20,209 nt of DNA from Chara braunii (Eukaryota > Streptophyta > Charophyceae > Charales > Characeae). The stretch covers positions 7,336,558 to 7,356,766 of the forward strand of contig BFEA01000004.1 in NCBI GenBank assembly GCA_003427395.1, written 5' to 3'. The first letter of the stretch is position 1, and every line of letters begins with the position of its first letter. The notes under the pieces were generated by a model, which saw only the letters and a list, made by a program, of their open reading frames with translations, was not told the DNA's origin and ran no database searches. The position numbers and the translations under genes are program-made. Of this stretch, positions 9,501 to 18,100 are shown one piece after another.

Positions 9501-9641
9501 GAGGGACATATTGACTTTATGAGGGTCTGAAAATGGCCCTCCTTTTTAGGCTTTTACGCTGAAACGACAGAGGGCCTGGAGGGCCCTTATTTTCTGTCTG
9601 GTCGGGCCCTGCAGGCCCGTGTGGATGCGCAGTATGCCACA

Positions 9642-10080
9642 TTCACCGTCCTCCTCCCGCTCGTCGTTTTGTCCCTCCTGCTCCCATTCCTCCTCCCACT
9701 CTGCCCCTCCTCCTCCCATTCCTCCTACTCTGCTCCTCCTCCTGTTCCTCCTATTCCGCCCCTACTCCCCTCCTACTCATCTTGCTCCCCTCCTCCTCCT
9801 CCTGCTCGTCGTCTTCCCCCTCCTCATCACGCTCCTCCTCCTGCCACTCCCCCTCCCATTCATCATCCAGCTTTTCCCGCTCGTTGTCTTCCCCGTCCTC
9901 CTGCCACTCGTTCTCCTCCTGTTCGTCATCCTCCCCCTCCTCCTCCTGGTCGTCATCCTGCCCCCCTCCTCCCACTCCTCCTCCCGTTCACTGGGCTTTG
10001 CTCCACTACTCACCAAATGTGCAAAATGAAAATGAATCTTCTGCTGGAACATGGGAAGATAGGAGGGCATATTTTTAATC
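9642..10080. repeat. Pyrimidine-rich low-complexity tract (TCC/CTC repeats)
   Basis: Positions 9645-9990 are almost entirely C and T on the plus strand, built from irregular TCC, CTC and TCAT units. Long open frames through it in several frames translate to Pro/Ser/Leu or Glu/Asp/Arg runs and are not genes. The tract begins directly beside the outer edge of the 5' LTR of element A, so it is the preserved insertion flank. Confidence 0.85.
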
Positions 10081-10900
10081 TTTCCTGGATGTGGTGAGTA
10101 GTGGAGTCAGCCTCGGTCAGGAGATTGCTGAGCAGTTGAGCAAGGCCCCAGCCTGGCCCAGTGATGCATGCTCACCTTTAGATAAGCGATGCACATGTCC
10201 GACTCCTCTACTCCTCTAACGCTGCTCTATCGCAGCTCTCCCAAACTGGCGCTGCTCCAGCAGCGTGACGCCTAACTGAGGCTCCAGCCAGAATGTCCCC
10301 AAAGTGGAGGACTGGCCCAGCTATATACCGCTGGGCCTGGCTGAGCAGTCCTCGGCCTGCAATCAGGACCGTCGGATCTGATCTCCGATCGATGGTCCTG
10401 ATCGCAGGCCCAAGTCCTAGTCCTACGATCCTGGCCAAAAACAGCCTGCCTGTGTCCCTTCCGGACGTCCAAGCAACCTTGCTGATGCAGCAGGGTCCTG
10501 AGGACTGGGCACAGACGAATGCCTGGTCCAGTCCCACATACGGACAAATCTGGACCTGGCTTACAACGGCCTAAACTGAAATCCATTGGTCCGAACAGGG
10601 GACAAAAGGAAAAGTCTGAACCCACACATCTGAAACAGACAAAAATCGTCCAGACACAACACAGCAAAAATAATAAATGCTGAATAAAGGAGAGCACACG
10701 TAGAACTTAGTGTGTGCCTGGCCTGGAAAAATGGTCGTGGGCCTGCAGGTCGCTTGCCAAAAATGGGTGCGCGGCCTGGGGGCCTGGAACAACCATCGGG
10801 CCCCAAAACAGGGCCCGTGTAGCAGCCTCAGCATGCTAAACCCGACCTTGCTATGTACTTGTAGTTGAATGTCCCGAGGCGAAACGCCAAATGGCCCCCA
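10081..10900 (-). other. Possible old LTR of a third element (minus strand)
   Basis: No gene is visible. The stretch has GGGCCC- and GGCCTG-rich sequence at 10720-10830 and, farther left, a TATATA flanked by perfect 8-base inverted arms (10314-10337). That layout resembles the U3-to-TATA part of the element A LTR, although the bases do not align well. I find no matching second LTR, no primer-binding site and no clear ends, so a solo or eroded LTR is only a suggestion. Confidence 0.3.
10314..10337 (-). promoter_or_regulatory. TATA-like motif inside a palindrome
   Basis: GGCCCAGC (10314-10321) and GCTGGGCC (10330-10337) are perfect inverted arms around TATATACC. The design parallels the LTR promoter of element A. 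Promoter activity is inferred only. Confidence 0.4.
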
Positions 10901-11040
10901 CAAAAAAAGAAAAAAAGAAAAAAAGAACTCACTTGCAAAATGATGCGCGCCTGCACCTGGCTGCTATGCAATTGCACTTAACAATGAGGCAATTCGATAC
11001 TTCGCGATAGCGGTCCTTCCCAAACGCCGCGCAGCCCAAC

Positions 11041-12015
11041 CTGTCGCATTCCCTCCGTGAATTTCCATGGGCCCGTGAAAAGCATCATGAGAGGACGGCT
11101 TTTCACTTTATAAGTGAAGAGAAGAGAAGGGCGACAGCCTTGAGATATCATCTTTGAACTGACTGGCCCCAGGTAATTCAGAATCATTTAACTCTGTTCG
11201 ACTGATTGCAACTGGATTCGGACCTGGGTCTGTATTTCAACGATGATTTTTGGCCGGACCTAAGAAACCTAAATCATCGCAGTGCGCAATTGCCTGGCAC
11301 CGCTAGCCTTGTCGCGACAGGCACTCCAAGCCTTCCACAGTCCATTGCAAAGGAGATGAAGTTGCATGCTCAGCCAGTGATTTAATACAAAAAAGGTTGA
11401 AAAATGGTCATCCTTGCATCAGATCCGCTTAAGTAGGGTAAGGAGTTTGCAGTGGCTGATCTTCCATGTGGCAGTCCCGGTCAACTCATGGCTTTTCGAG
11501 CGCTGCAGTCAACACCACAGCGATCCCACCAATCAACAGTGCACACTATGCATGGAAGGAGCACTGGAGACCCTGCGTCACTGTCTCCTTTCTTGCCCAG
11601 AAGCAGTATATCTATGGGACGAAGCGAGGACGCTCTGGAGTAAAATAAAAGACTCCCCTTTCCCCGAGGGTGAGGAGACGCTTCTGACAGGAAGTGACCC
11701 TCCTGCAGCCTGGCATCAGTACCAAAAGCGCACATTCCAGCTTATAAGGCTATACGTACTGTGGACAAATTGGAAGCGCAGATGCCAGCAGGCCATCGAA
11801 AACAAGCAAATGCACAGGAGGGAAGCGAAGGAGACACTCTACAATCTAGTGGAAACGGACATACGGGCGCAATGGAACGGATCCGTAAGCAGGCCCAGCA
11901 AAACCCACTGCAAGCAAAGGACCTAATGGAGAATTTTCAAATGAGGGTCTTGTTCCAAAGGAGGATAGCAACAGTAGAAAGCTCGACGCTGAGCTTCCAT
12001 TACTTTGAAAGGTAG
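11041..12015 (+). pseudogene. LINE ORF2 C-terminal remnant with RT-type zinc-binding domain
   Basis: The clearest piece is 11381-11926. It has LQWLIFHVAVPVNSWLFERC, then CTLCMEGALETLRHCLLSC and AVYLWDEARTLW, which is the CxxC...HxxxxxC zinc-binding pattern found after the reverse transcriptase in plant LINE ORF2 proteins (zf-RVT type). No start codon is expected, because this is the tail of a longer protein. Upstream, 11041-11385 reads in another frame with stops near 11158 and 11203 and a TAA at 11383-11385; an A run at 11389-11394 probably caused the frameshift. Downstream the frame changes again near 11900 and runs to 12015. Neither the RT nor the endonuclease part is in the window. It is a 5'-truncated, decayed LINE fragment; possible coding traces reach back to about 10927. 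Confidence 0.8.
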
Positions 12016-12277
12016 ACGAATTAAAGAGGACACAGGTAGGGTTTTAGGGTTTAAGCAGAGCAGCCCGGTCGTGCAAGTACCAGGGCAGGTCCCAGGCTCC
12101 CAGCACGAAAAGAAAAAGACCAGGGAAGGTCCCAGCACCACACACACAAAAAAACACCACACACACACAAAAAAAAAACTATGTTATGCACAAAAATCTG
12201 GGTTAGGCCGACGTCCGGTCCAGACGGACTGGGGGGGGTCCGTCCAGCAAAACCAGACGAGCCAAAAAACATCCCAG
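12016..12277 (+). other. Probable LINE 3' tail region, no gene
   Basis: The stretch between the LINE frame and the LTR of element B has A- and CA-rich segments (12146-12178) and a small inverted repeat, GACGGAC (12223-12229) and GTCCGTC (12238-12244), around a loop of T and seven G. No clear poly(A) end is seen before the LTR at 12278, so the LINE tail may have been cut by the insertion of element B. Confidence 0.45.
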
Positions 12278-12455
12278 TGCAATGACTTGCTGATTTCTGC
12301 TGCCGAGATTGACTGCGAGGCTGTATACTAACCTGTAGGTTAGATTCGTAATTTTGTTTGGTTGAGGGCTAACGGAGAGACCTGCCTGTAAGGAAATTCG
12401 TGAGGGAAAGATTTGCAAATCCGGGAAAAATACAGGCCCGGTACTAACCGAATTC

Positions 12456-12646
12456 CTACAGCTACCCTAACTGCCTATAGCAGGCCCGGGCTACCCCTAG
12501 GACAAACAGGCCCTAAGCGGCCTATACTGCTAGACGGTCCTATAGCCTATNCTACAGCTACCCTAACTGCCTATAGCAGGCCCGGGCTACCCCTAGGACA
12601 AACAGGCCCTAAGCGGCCTATACTGCTAGACGGTCCTATAGCCTAT
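12456..12646. repeat. Perfect 95-base tandem duplication joined by one N (probable assembly artefact)
   Basis: 12456-12550 and 12552-12646 are identical, with an N at 12551 between them. The same 95 bases occur once at 20115-20209. Two contig ends that overlap but were not merged would look exactly like this. Confidence 0.9.
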
Positions 12647-12726
12647 AGCCGGGTCNGGTAGAGGCCGAGAGGCCGAAACAGCAACGGTACCGGTCGGTCA
12701 GTCAGTCCGGTCTAGGTCTAGNGAGT

Positions 12727-12736
12727 CTATANATAG
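12727..12736 (+). promoter_or_regulatory. TATA-like element in the LTR of element B
   Basis: CTATANATAG lies about 450 bases into the LTR, within the expected range for a U3 promoter; one base is unresolved. Transcription would start some 30 bases farther right. Confidence 0.5.
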
Positions 12737-13483
12737 GTTAGGCCCATCGATTCAGGGCTTTTGGGAATTCATTTTCGCAGGACCGCGTTCGTGGCCAACC
12801 AAGTGTTGCAGCGCTGAAAGTCTACAGCGGCACCTGAGACTTCAGCTACGTGAGGCAGCCATAGCCAGCCTATGAGAGACGGCCATAGCTGAGGCCAGTC
12901 TTAGNGCACCTACCCTCTGGGGGTATCTGCGTAAGGCAGGGCTATATTGAGGCTCTTCGTTGGGTATATGTGGGCGCTGCTGCCACGGTAGCAGCTCGGC
13001 AGCCATAGTTGCCTTCTTCTTCGTCAGAGTGACTCATCGGCACTGAGGACTGCATCGCAGTTCATGATCTTCATCTTGGTTGATGGCGCTGGCCTCTNGG
13101 AGGCTGTTTCAGTGTAGCGCTGGACTNTGAGAGTGGAGTAGTGAGTGGAGTGTGTGGTTCTGAGGTGGCNAGACACTGGGTTAAACTCTGTAACGATGAC
13201 TGGGGTTAATTGAGTTGAGTTGGCTCATCATCAGTGTTATATTCCGATTGNGATCTTCGCAGTGTCATCTTGTGATTGGTTGTTGGGAGTTTGTCAGAGA
13301 GGGAGAAACANTGCGTGTATTCTCTCCATCTNTGCATGGTTGCTATTCNGCTGCCTATCTCTGGTCNGTGTACAGTTTGGACTCTGTCTCTCCTCCCCTT
13401 TGTCTTGTGCATGTATGGGCATGTGGGAGATACCTTGTGAGTGAGTGGCGAGAAAATTGTCAGACAACCAAGTTCATAACAGT

Positions 13484-13495
13484 TGGTATTAGAGC
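13484..13495 (+). other. Primer-binding site of element B (tRNA-Met type)
   Basis: TGGTATTAGAGC differs at one base from the usual plant initiator-tRNA-Met site TGGTATCAGAGC. It follows the LTR end by two bases (GT), as normal for Ty3/gypsy elements. Confidence 0.92.
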
Positions 13496-15028
13496 GGAGA
13501 TTGGACTTGGAACACTGAGGGTTGAGCGCAACAGAGGCACCTGCTCCTTCTGGCTCTATCTGGCGAGGAGCTCCATGCCGAAGCTTCATCTTCAGTGAAG
13601 ATACAGAGAGGGGAGCAAGTATACAAGCGGTAAATTCAGGGATTCAGTGTGCGATTGATCAGGCGCCCTGAGCCTGTCTGAGTGCCTAACAGGATTTGGC
13701 GAGAACAGGGGTATTTCGCCATCCACCTTTCTGAGCCCAGTTGATGACTGAGTTCAGGGTGGCGAATTATACCCTAATCCAGTGATACCTAGGTGGCGGC
13801 ATCAAACCCAGTATAACGCTAAGGGAGAATTGATCGCAGGATCAATCTCCTACTGAATTAGCCCTAATCTGGGCTGAATTTAGCACCAGCGGCTTAGCTC
13901 TGCAGTGGCGAGATATCTTCAGGAGAGTTCCCCATCGCCACTAAGCCAGATTCAGTGAATCTGAGAGTTGGGGTTGAAGCGCCACATGATACTGAGCAAG
14001 ACCAACAAGTTTCAGGAGATTCTACGCGTGGAGATCAGTGGAGGAGTGTCTGCATGGAAGTGGAGAGATCAGGGTTTTGTCAGCCATAGCCAGAACTTCA
14101 CCATCCACTGGAGCAAACACTGCAAGTGAGTGTGTTCCGTGTAAATCCCTGAGTAGCGACTAGTTTAGGATTAGTAGAGTCTGAATGGATGGTCTGTCTG
14201 TCAGTAGGGTCTCAATTTTGAAATTGTCAGACTGCAAGACAGCCATAGCCATCTTCTTCCTCCCTACCCTGACCCATATCCCACCATCTGCTGACTCTTT
14301 CTGACTCAAATTTGTTCTGGGACAGTATGACAGTATTGCGCTGCACCCTGTATGATCATTCTGTGACTTCTGTACAGAAAAAGTAGTGATACAGTGAATC
14401 TTAGTTTTGCGCTGAATCTATTTTTTGCCTGTGCTACCTAGGGTCAGTCAAAACTTAGATTTTGTCCGTCAGAATTCAAGTCTGTCAGTCTGGGGTGAAT
14501 CGCAATTCAGTATTTGTCATCTGTGCAAAAGCGCTGGCCCAGAATTGGTGAATTTGAGTAGTTACAGGGAAATACTGAAAATCGTTGTGTCAGTGAGTAT
14601 TTTAGTTGATGTCAACAATGGCAAAATTTGAGTTTAGGGCTGTCAGGGTCTACCCTACTGCATCGCTACTACTTGTTGCTCTATTTTAGCTAGTTCTTGC
14701 CTGTATCTGTCTCTACCACTGATTATCTCTGTTTTCTGATGGGCTCTGGAATGTTAGTGATCCATGGAATGCACTGAAAGTGTTTGTTTCAACTTCAGTG
14801 ATAGTTTAGTGTCAGGTATAGGAAATCGTTAGTGAATGATTTTACTGGACTTTCAGTCTGCCTGATTACTGACCCCAGTGATTGTGTTCTAACCCTAACC
14901 GCTTGTGCCTACTAACCCACCTTAACCTGTGAATTGGTGTTGCAGCGATTTCTGAGTGTCTGAGTGGATTGTAAATCGCTGCACCTCTTGCTGTCTAACT
15001 CGTTTATTTATTGTTTCTGAAAGGTAAA
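13496..15028 (+). other. Long untranslated leader of element B, with a possible intron
   Basis: There is no convincing coding sequence between the primer-binding site and the gag ATG. A donor-like CAA/GTGAGT is at 14123-14131, a perfect TACTAAC branch-point sequence at 14910-14916 and an acceptor TTGCAG ending at 14945, 30 bases after the branch A. A second acceptor-like site, TTTCTGAAAG, ends at 15023, six bases before the ATG. Splicing would shorten the leader by about 820-900 bases. The short plus-strand open frame at 14425-14631 looks spurious. Confidence 0.55.
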
Positions 15029-16388
15029 ATGACTGACGCTGCTAAATCGGGTGAGGGGCAGGTAGAGGTTGTGGTCAAGGAGGAAGGGAAACCTTCCCCC
15101 TCTCCTCCTCCTCCTCCTCCTCTCACCCCTGCCCAGCGGCGAAAGAGGGAAATTGAGGAAAAGTTGCGAGAGCAACAGGCGTTGCTCGCAGAGGCTCAGA
15201 GACAAGAGGCAGTTGAATTGGAAGTTGCAACAGATGCCTCCCGAAAAGAGTTTCTGTTGCAGCAAGCTGAGAAGACTGTCTCAGATAAGAGGGTAGCCCA
15301 GTGTACAAGATACTTGGCTGAGCTGGTAATTCTCCAAGGCAAGACTACCGCAAGCCAAGATAAGAGGGTAGCCCACTTCTGCTGCTGTTGTTGCAGGGGA
15401 TCAGAGAGGACCCAAGATCCCTGCACCTAGCAAGTTTAGGGGCGATGACCCCAAAACTGATGTTGGGGACTGGGCTGCAGGAACCCGGGCCTATCTGAAG
15501 GGTTTCATGTGCCCAGAACAGCAGAAAGTGGCCACCGTTGTGGGGCTGCTGGAGGGCCCAACCCAGAAATGGGCTGCGTCAACAGCCAGCGGCCAGCAGC
15601 AAACACTGGAGGACTGGGCTTCAGCCTTGGGAGTACGAAAGCTTCTGCAGGCCCTGGAGGAACGCTTTGCAGACAAGGAGAGGGCCCGCAAGGCTGCTGA
15701 CCGGATTACACGTCTGGGTCAGCAGCGCTATAGCGGTACTCTGTAGCAGTTGACCTCCACCCCTGGGCTTATCATGTCTGATGATGATCTGCTAACGAAC
15801 TTTTGCAGGGCTGCGCCTGAGAAGTTTTCAGTTGCTTTGTACAGCGCAGGGCACAAAGATTGGAGATCTTTCGGCCGTGCAGCCCTGGATATGGAAGCAA
15901 AGCTCCATGTCCAGGCCCCCTCCAGTGATAGGAGGAGAGGCGCTTTCCCTCGCGGTGGTAGAAAGGGAAAAGCGGCCTTTGCCCATGCAGGGTCTGACAC
16001 AGCCTCTGATTCAGGATCCCGGCCTGGTACACCGCCAGATGGGACTGCATCAGCTATTGTTTCAGATGTTGCAGCGGCCATGCAGCAGCTGCAGGCTGCG
16101 CTGGGAGCCTTCCAAAAGGCCGGGTCTTCCTCCAGCACAGCCTCCAACAGCCAAGGGAAGAGCAAGGGACGTCGCTCTTCTACCTCTGCCCGGTGCCCTA
16201 ACTTGCCACGTGACGTCCGATTTCCAACAGACCCCCTGAATCCCAACACTCTCCCCTGGCATGATCTGAAAATCCAGGAGGGAGTGTGGAGAAAAAGGAA
16301 AGAGAGAGGGGTCTGTTTGAGGTGTGAGGGGCAGCACTTTCTCAAGGACTGTCCCTACATGCCAAGTCCAGCTCAATCAAAAAACTGA
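15029..16388 (+). pseudogene. Gag with CCHC zinc knuckle (element B), one frameshift and one stop
   Basis: I chose the ATG at 15029. The N-terminus has a proline run (about 15098-15120) and then a charged, probably helical region (REIEEKLREQQALLAEAQRQ). Near 15380 reading must change frame; the capsid-like part then runs from KFRGDDPKTDVGDWAAGTRA through the TAG at 15744-15746 to a basic region and a zinc knuckle, CLRCEGQHFLKDC (16314-16352), the usual nucleocapsid RNA-binding motif of Gag. The knuckle has three residues before histidine instead of the usual four. A 17-base duplication (15285-15301 and 15359-15375) sits at the frameshift and is its likely cause. The frame ends at TGA 16386-16388, directly after the slippery sequence A AAA AAC. 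Gag forms the particle that packages element RNA. Confidence 0.88.
16379..16385 (+). promoter_or_regulatory. Candidate -1 ribosomal frameshift site between gag and pol
   Basis: AAAAAAC is read in the gag frame as A AAA AAC (codons AAA 16380-16382 and AAC 16383-16385), followed at once by TGA. This is the X XXY YYZ pattern of known -1 frameshift signals. The -1 frame continues AAA AAA CTG into the protease and RT frame. Possible downstream stems are GCTGAC (16390-16395) with GTCAGT (16442-16447) and CTGGAG (16397-16402) with CTCCAG (16414-16419). Loss of one A from a run in an originally single frame is the main alternative. Confidence 0.55.
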
Positions 16389-16948
16389 AGCTGACCCTGG
16401 AGACTGCAGTTCCCTCCAGTGCTGCTTGTGTACCTGCTGATGTCAGTGCACTTGCAGCAACTTCAGTTGAGACTGTTTGTGAGAATCCCAGTATGGGGAC
16501 TGCGCGGGCAGCATCCTTCAGTTATGAGGATCCTGACCCGGATTAGGAACCGGAGCAGTCTGAGCTTCAGGCTATTGCTATTTTTTTCTTTTATCTGAAA
16601 GAACAAAAGCAAAGCAAATCTGATCTCATCCTACTTTGGCCCCTGATCAACCACAGCCGGATCAAGGGGCTGCTGGACTGTGGAGCCACCAAAAACTTCA
16701 TGTCCCCCAGTGCAGTTAAGAAACTGCATCTGGCCATGAAAGTTGTGCAGCTGCAACACACGCTGCATGTCAGGATAGGTGACTCCACTGTTCTTACCAT
16801 CAGGGAAAAGGTCAGGGGCATCCCTGTTACCTTTGACAACGCTGGAGAAGTCAGACATAGTCTGAACTTCTACATCTTCCCTGACTTACCCTTTGATCTG
16901 GTATTCTCCATGCAGTGGCTGAAAGCAGTCAACCCAAGGATCGACTAG
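16389..16948 (+). pseudogene. Aspartic protease segment of pol (element B)
   Basis: This is the -1 frame after gag. The first 50 codons are a loose linker ending in a TAG at 16544-16546. The protease core has GLLDCGATKNFMS, with the catalytic aspartate at 16676-16678 in a D-C-G-A setting (the family usually has D-S/T/C-G-A), then the flap-like region and FDLVFSMQWL near the C-terminus, comparable to the ILG-type end of retropepsins. A TAG at 16946-16948 separates it from RT. Retropepsins work as dimers and cut Gag and Pol into mature parts. The frame is shared with RT downstream, so protease and RT were once one polyprotein. Confidence 0.8.
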
Positions 16949-18100
16949 CAGATCCCCAAGGTTGAGCTGCCTGACAGCAAGGGAGTGTATCAACCATGTA
17001 TGATTGCTGCTGAACACCACCCTAAGACTTCATGCTTCTGCCTGAGAGCGAGGGAGTTCTATGCTCTCTCTCGCCAGTATGACCATGAGCGTCTATTCCT
17101 AGCTCTGGTCAAGCAAACAGACGCTCCCACTGTTGTCTATCCTCCTGAGATACAGCAGGTAGTTGACCAGTATGCTGATCTGATGCAGAAGCCCGTTGGA
17201 CTACCCAACCGGCCAACCAAGCATCACATTGAGCTGCTGCCTGGAGCGGTCCCTCCCAAGGGCCGCATCTACAGGATGTCCCCTGCTGAGCTTGAGGAGC
17301 TCAGGAAACAGCTTGAGACCCTGACCAGCAAAGGTTGGATCAGACCCAGCACATCTGAATTCGGTGCACCTGTCCTCTTTGTGCCCAAAGGGAACGGCGA
17401 GTTCAGGATGTGTATTGACTACAGGGGTCTCAACAAGATCACTAGGAAGAGCACTGAGCCACTTCCTAGGATCGACGACCTGCTGGACATGGTCCAGGTA
17501 TGTACAATCTTCAGCAAAGTCGATCTCAAATATGGCTACCACTAAATTGAGATGGCAGAGGAGGATGTCTACAAGACAGCCTTCAAGACCAGGTATGGTA
17601 CTTATGAGTATCTGGTCATGCCATTTGGACTTTGCAATGCACCTGGCACCTTCCAGACAGAGATGCACCGCATCTTCAGGCCTTACCTGGATAAGTTTAT
17701 GGTTGTCTACCTGGATGATATCCTGGCATTCAGCAAAACTACCAGGGAACATGCGGAGCAACTGGCTCCCGTTCTTCGGTCGTTACGTGACAGCCAGTAT
17801 AAGATTAACAAAGAGAAGTCCTCTTTTGGGTTCCCCTCTGTTATCTACCTGGGCCACGTAATCTCTGGAGATGGTCTGGCTCCTGAAGCAGCCAAGATTG
17901 CTGCTATTCAGGAGTGGCCACAACCTCAGACAGTGAGAGATGTTCCGTCCTTCTTGGGTCTGGCCTCATACTACAGGAAGTTCGTCAGGAACTTTTCTGC
18001 AGTGGCTGCACCCTTGACTAACCTCACAAAGAAAGACACTCCCTTTCTTTGGTCCCTTCACTGTCAGATGGCCTTTGCACGACTCAAACAGGCCTTGACT
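16949..18100 (+). pseudogene. Reverse transcriptase (element B), one internal stop
   Basis: The frame is the same as the protease. Motifs in order are HHIELLPGAVPPKGRIYRMS (near 17225), FGAPVLFVPKGNGEFRMCID (near 17360), PRIDDLL (near 17470), FSKVDLKYGYH (near 17515, first catalytic aspartate), YLVMPFGLCNAPGTFQ (near 17610), and VVYLDDILAFSK (near 17705) with the catalytic YLDD. GLASYYRKFVRNFS (near 17960) leads to the connection. The only break is TAA at 17543-17545, where the family normally has glutamine after GYH, so a single C-to-T change explains it. Apart from that stop all residues needed for catalysis are present, consistent with a recent copy. Confidence 0.93.

Larger units (their letters stand above)
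7126..9513 (-). mobile_element. Insert of about 2.4 kb within the 5' LTR of element A, unknown type
   Basis: The 3' LTR of element A runs straight through this point, while the 5' LTR is interrupted here. At the left edge, 7129-7161 is a T-rich run broken by a few C residues, which on the minus strand is an A-rich tail, as a retroposon copied by a LINE would leave. I see no protein motif, no terminal inverted repeat and no clear target-site duplication; small open frames have no recognisable similarity. It contains three degenerate copies of a unit (near 7319, 7672 and 9100) and a 10-base tandem repeat near its right end. The alternative, that the 3' LTR lost this segment, cannot be excluded. 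Confidence 0.6.
1..9641 (-). mobile_element. Ty3/gypsy LTR retrotransposon, element A (degenerate, 3' LTR cut by window edge)
   Basis: The element reads on the minus strand. From its 5' side it has an LTR (6165-9641, split by an insert), a tRNA-Met-type primer-binding site (6150-6161), a leader, a gag-like frame (3448-5484), reverse transcriptase, RNase H, integrase and a chromodomain-like tail (676-3508), a polypurine tract (650-663) and the 3' LTR (649 to beyond position 1). RNase H before integrase is the Ty3/gypsy (Metaviridae) order. Pol changes frame about six times and gag has three stops, so this copy cannot encode its proteins. By eye the LTR copies differ at about 18 of 400 aligned positions, so it appears older than element B. 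Target-site duplications cannot be checked because the left end is outside the window. Confidence 0.93.
6165..9641 (-). repeat. 5' LTR of element A, split by an insert
   Basis: The LTR starts on the minus strand at 9641 (TGTGGCATACTG) and ends at 6165 (GCAACA) beside the primer-binding site, giving the usual TG...CA ends. The piece 9514-9641 matches 3' LTR positions about 530-649, and 6594-7125 matches 1-526. The sequence between (7126-9513) is absent from the other LTR. Without it the LTR is about 1.09 kb. It contains a palindromic TATA box (6964-6989), a long CT microsatellite (6519-6583) and a hairpin-forming inverted repeat (6320-6353). Confidence 0.88.
12278..13481 (+). repeat. 5' LTR of element B
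   Basis: It starts TGCAATGACTTG, like the 3' LTR at 19937, and ends CATAACA two bases before the primer-binding site, giving TG...CA ends and a length of 1204 bases. That length includes a 95-base perfect duplication that is probably an assembly error. All 13 single-base Ns of the window are inside this LTR (12551-13367). A TATA-like motif lies at 12727-12736. Confidence 0.92.

Noticed and set aside
9619-10097. Long open frames of Pro/Ser/Leu or Glu/Asp/Arg composition on both strands
   Set aside because: They come from a pyrimidine-rich simple tract; open frames in several frames at once show composition, not coding.
11246-11270. TTTTTGGCCGGACCTAAGAAA resembling 7154-7175 at the insert edge
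   Set aside because: About 18 shared bases next to T runs, with no similarity on either side; I treat it as chance.
12223-12244. Hairpin with a G-rich loop as a terminator or G-quadruplex
   Set aside because: Seven-base arms with a single G run are not enough for either; no partner G runs are nearby.
13215-13598. Open frames across the end of the 5' LTR and primer-binding site of element B
   Set aside because: They cross Ns and the LTR boundary and show no protein similarity.
15741-15752. TAG CAG TTG in gag of element B as a readthrough stop
   Set aside because: It is near the known UAG-CAR-YYA context but the last base is wrong, and stops elsewhere in the element show the same simple C-to-T look.
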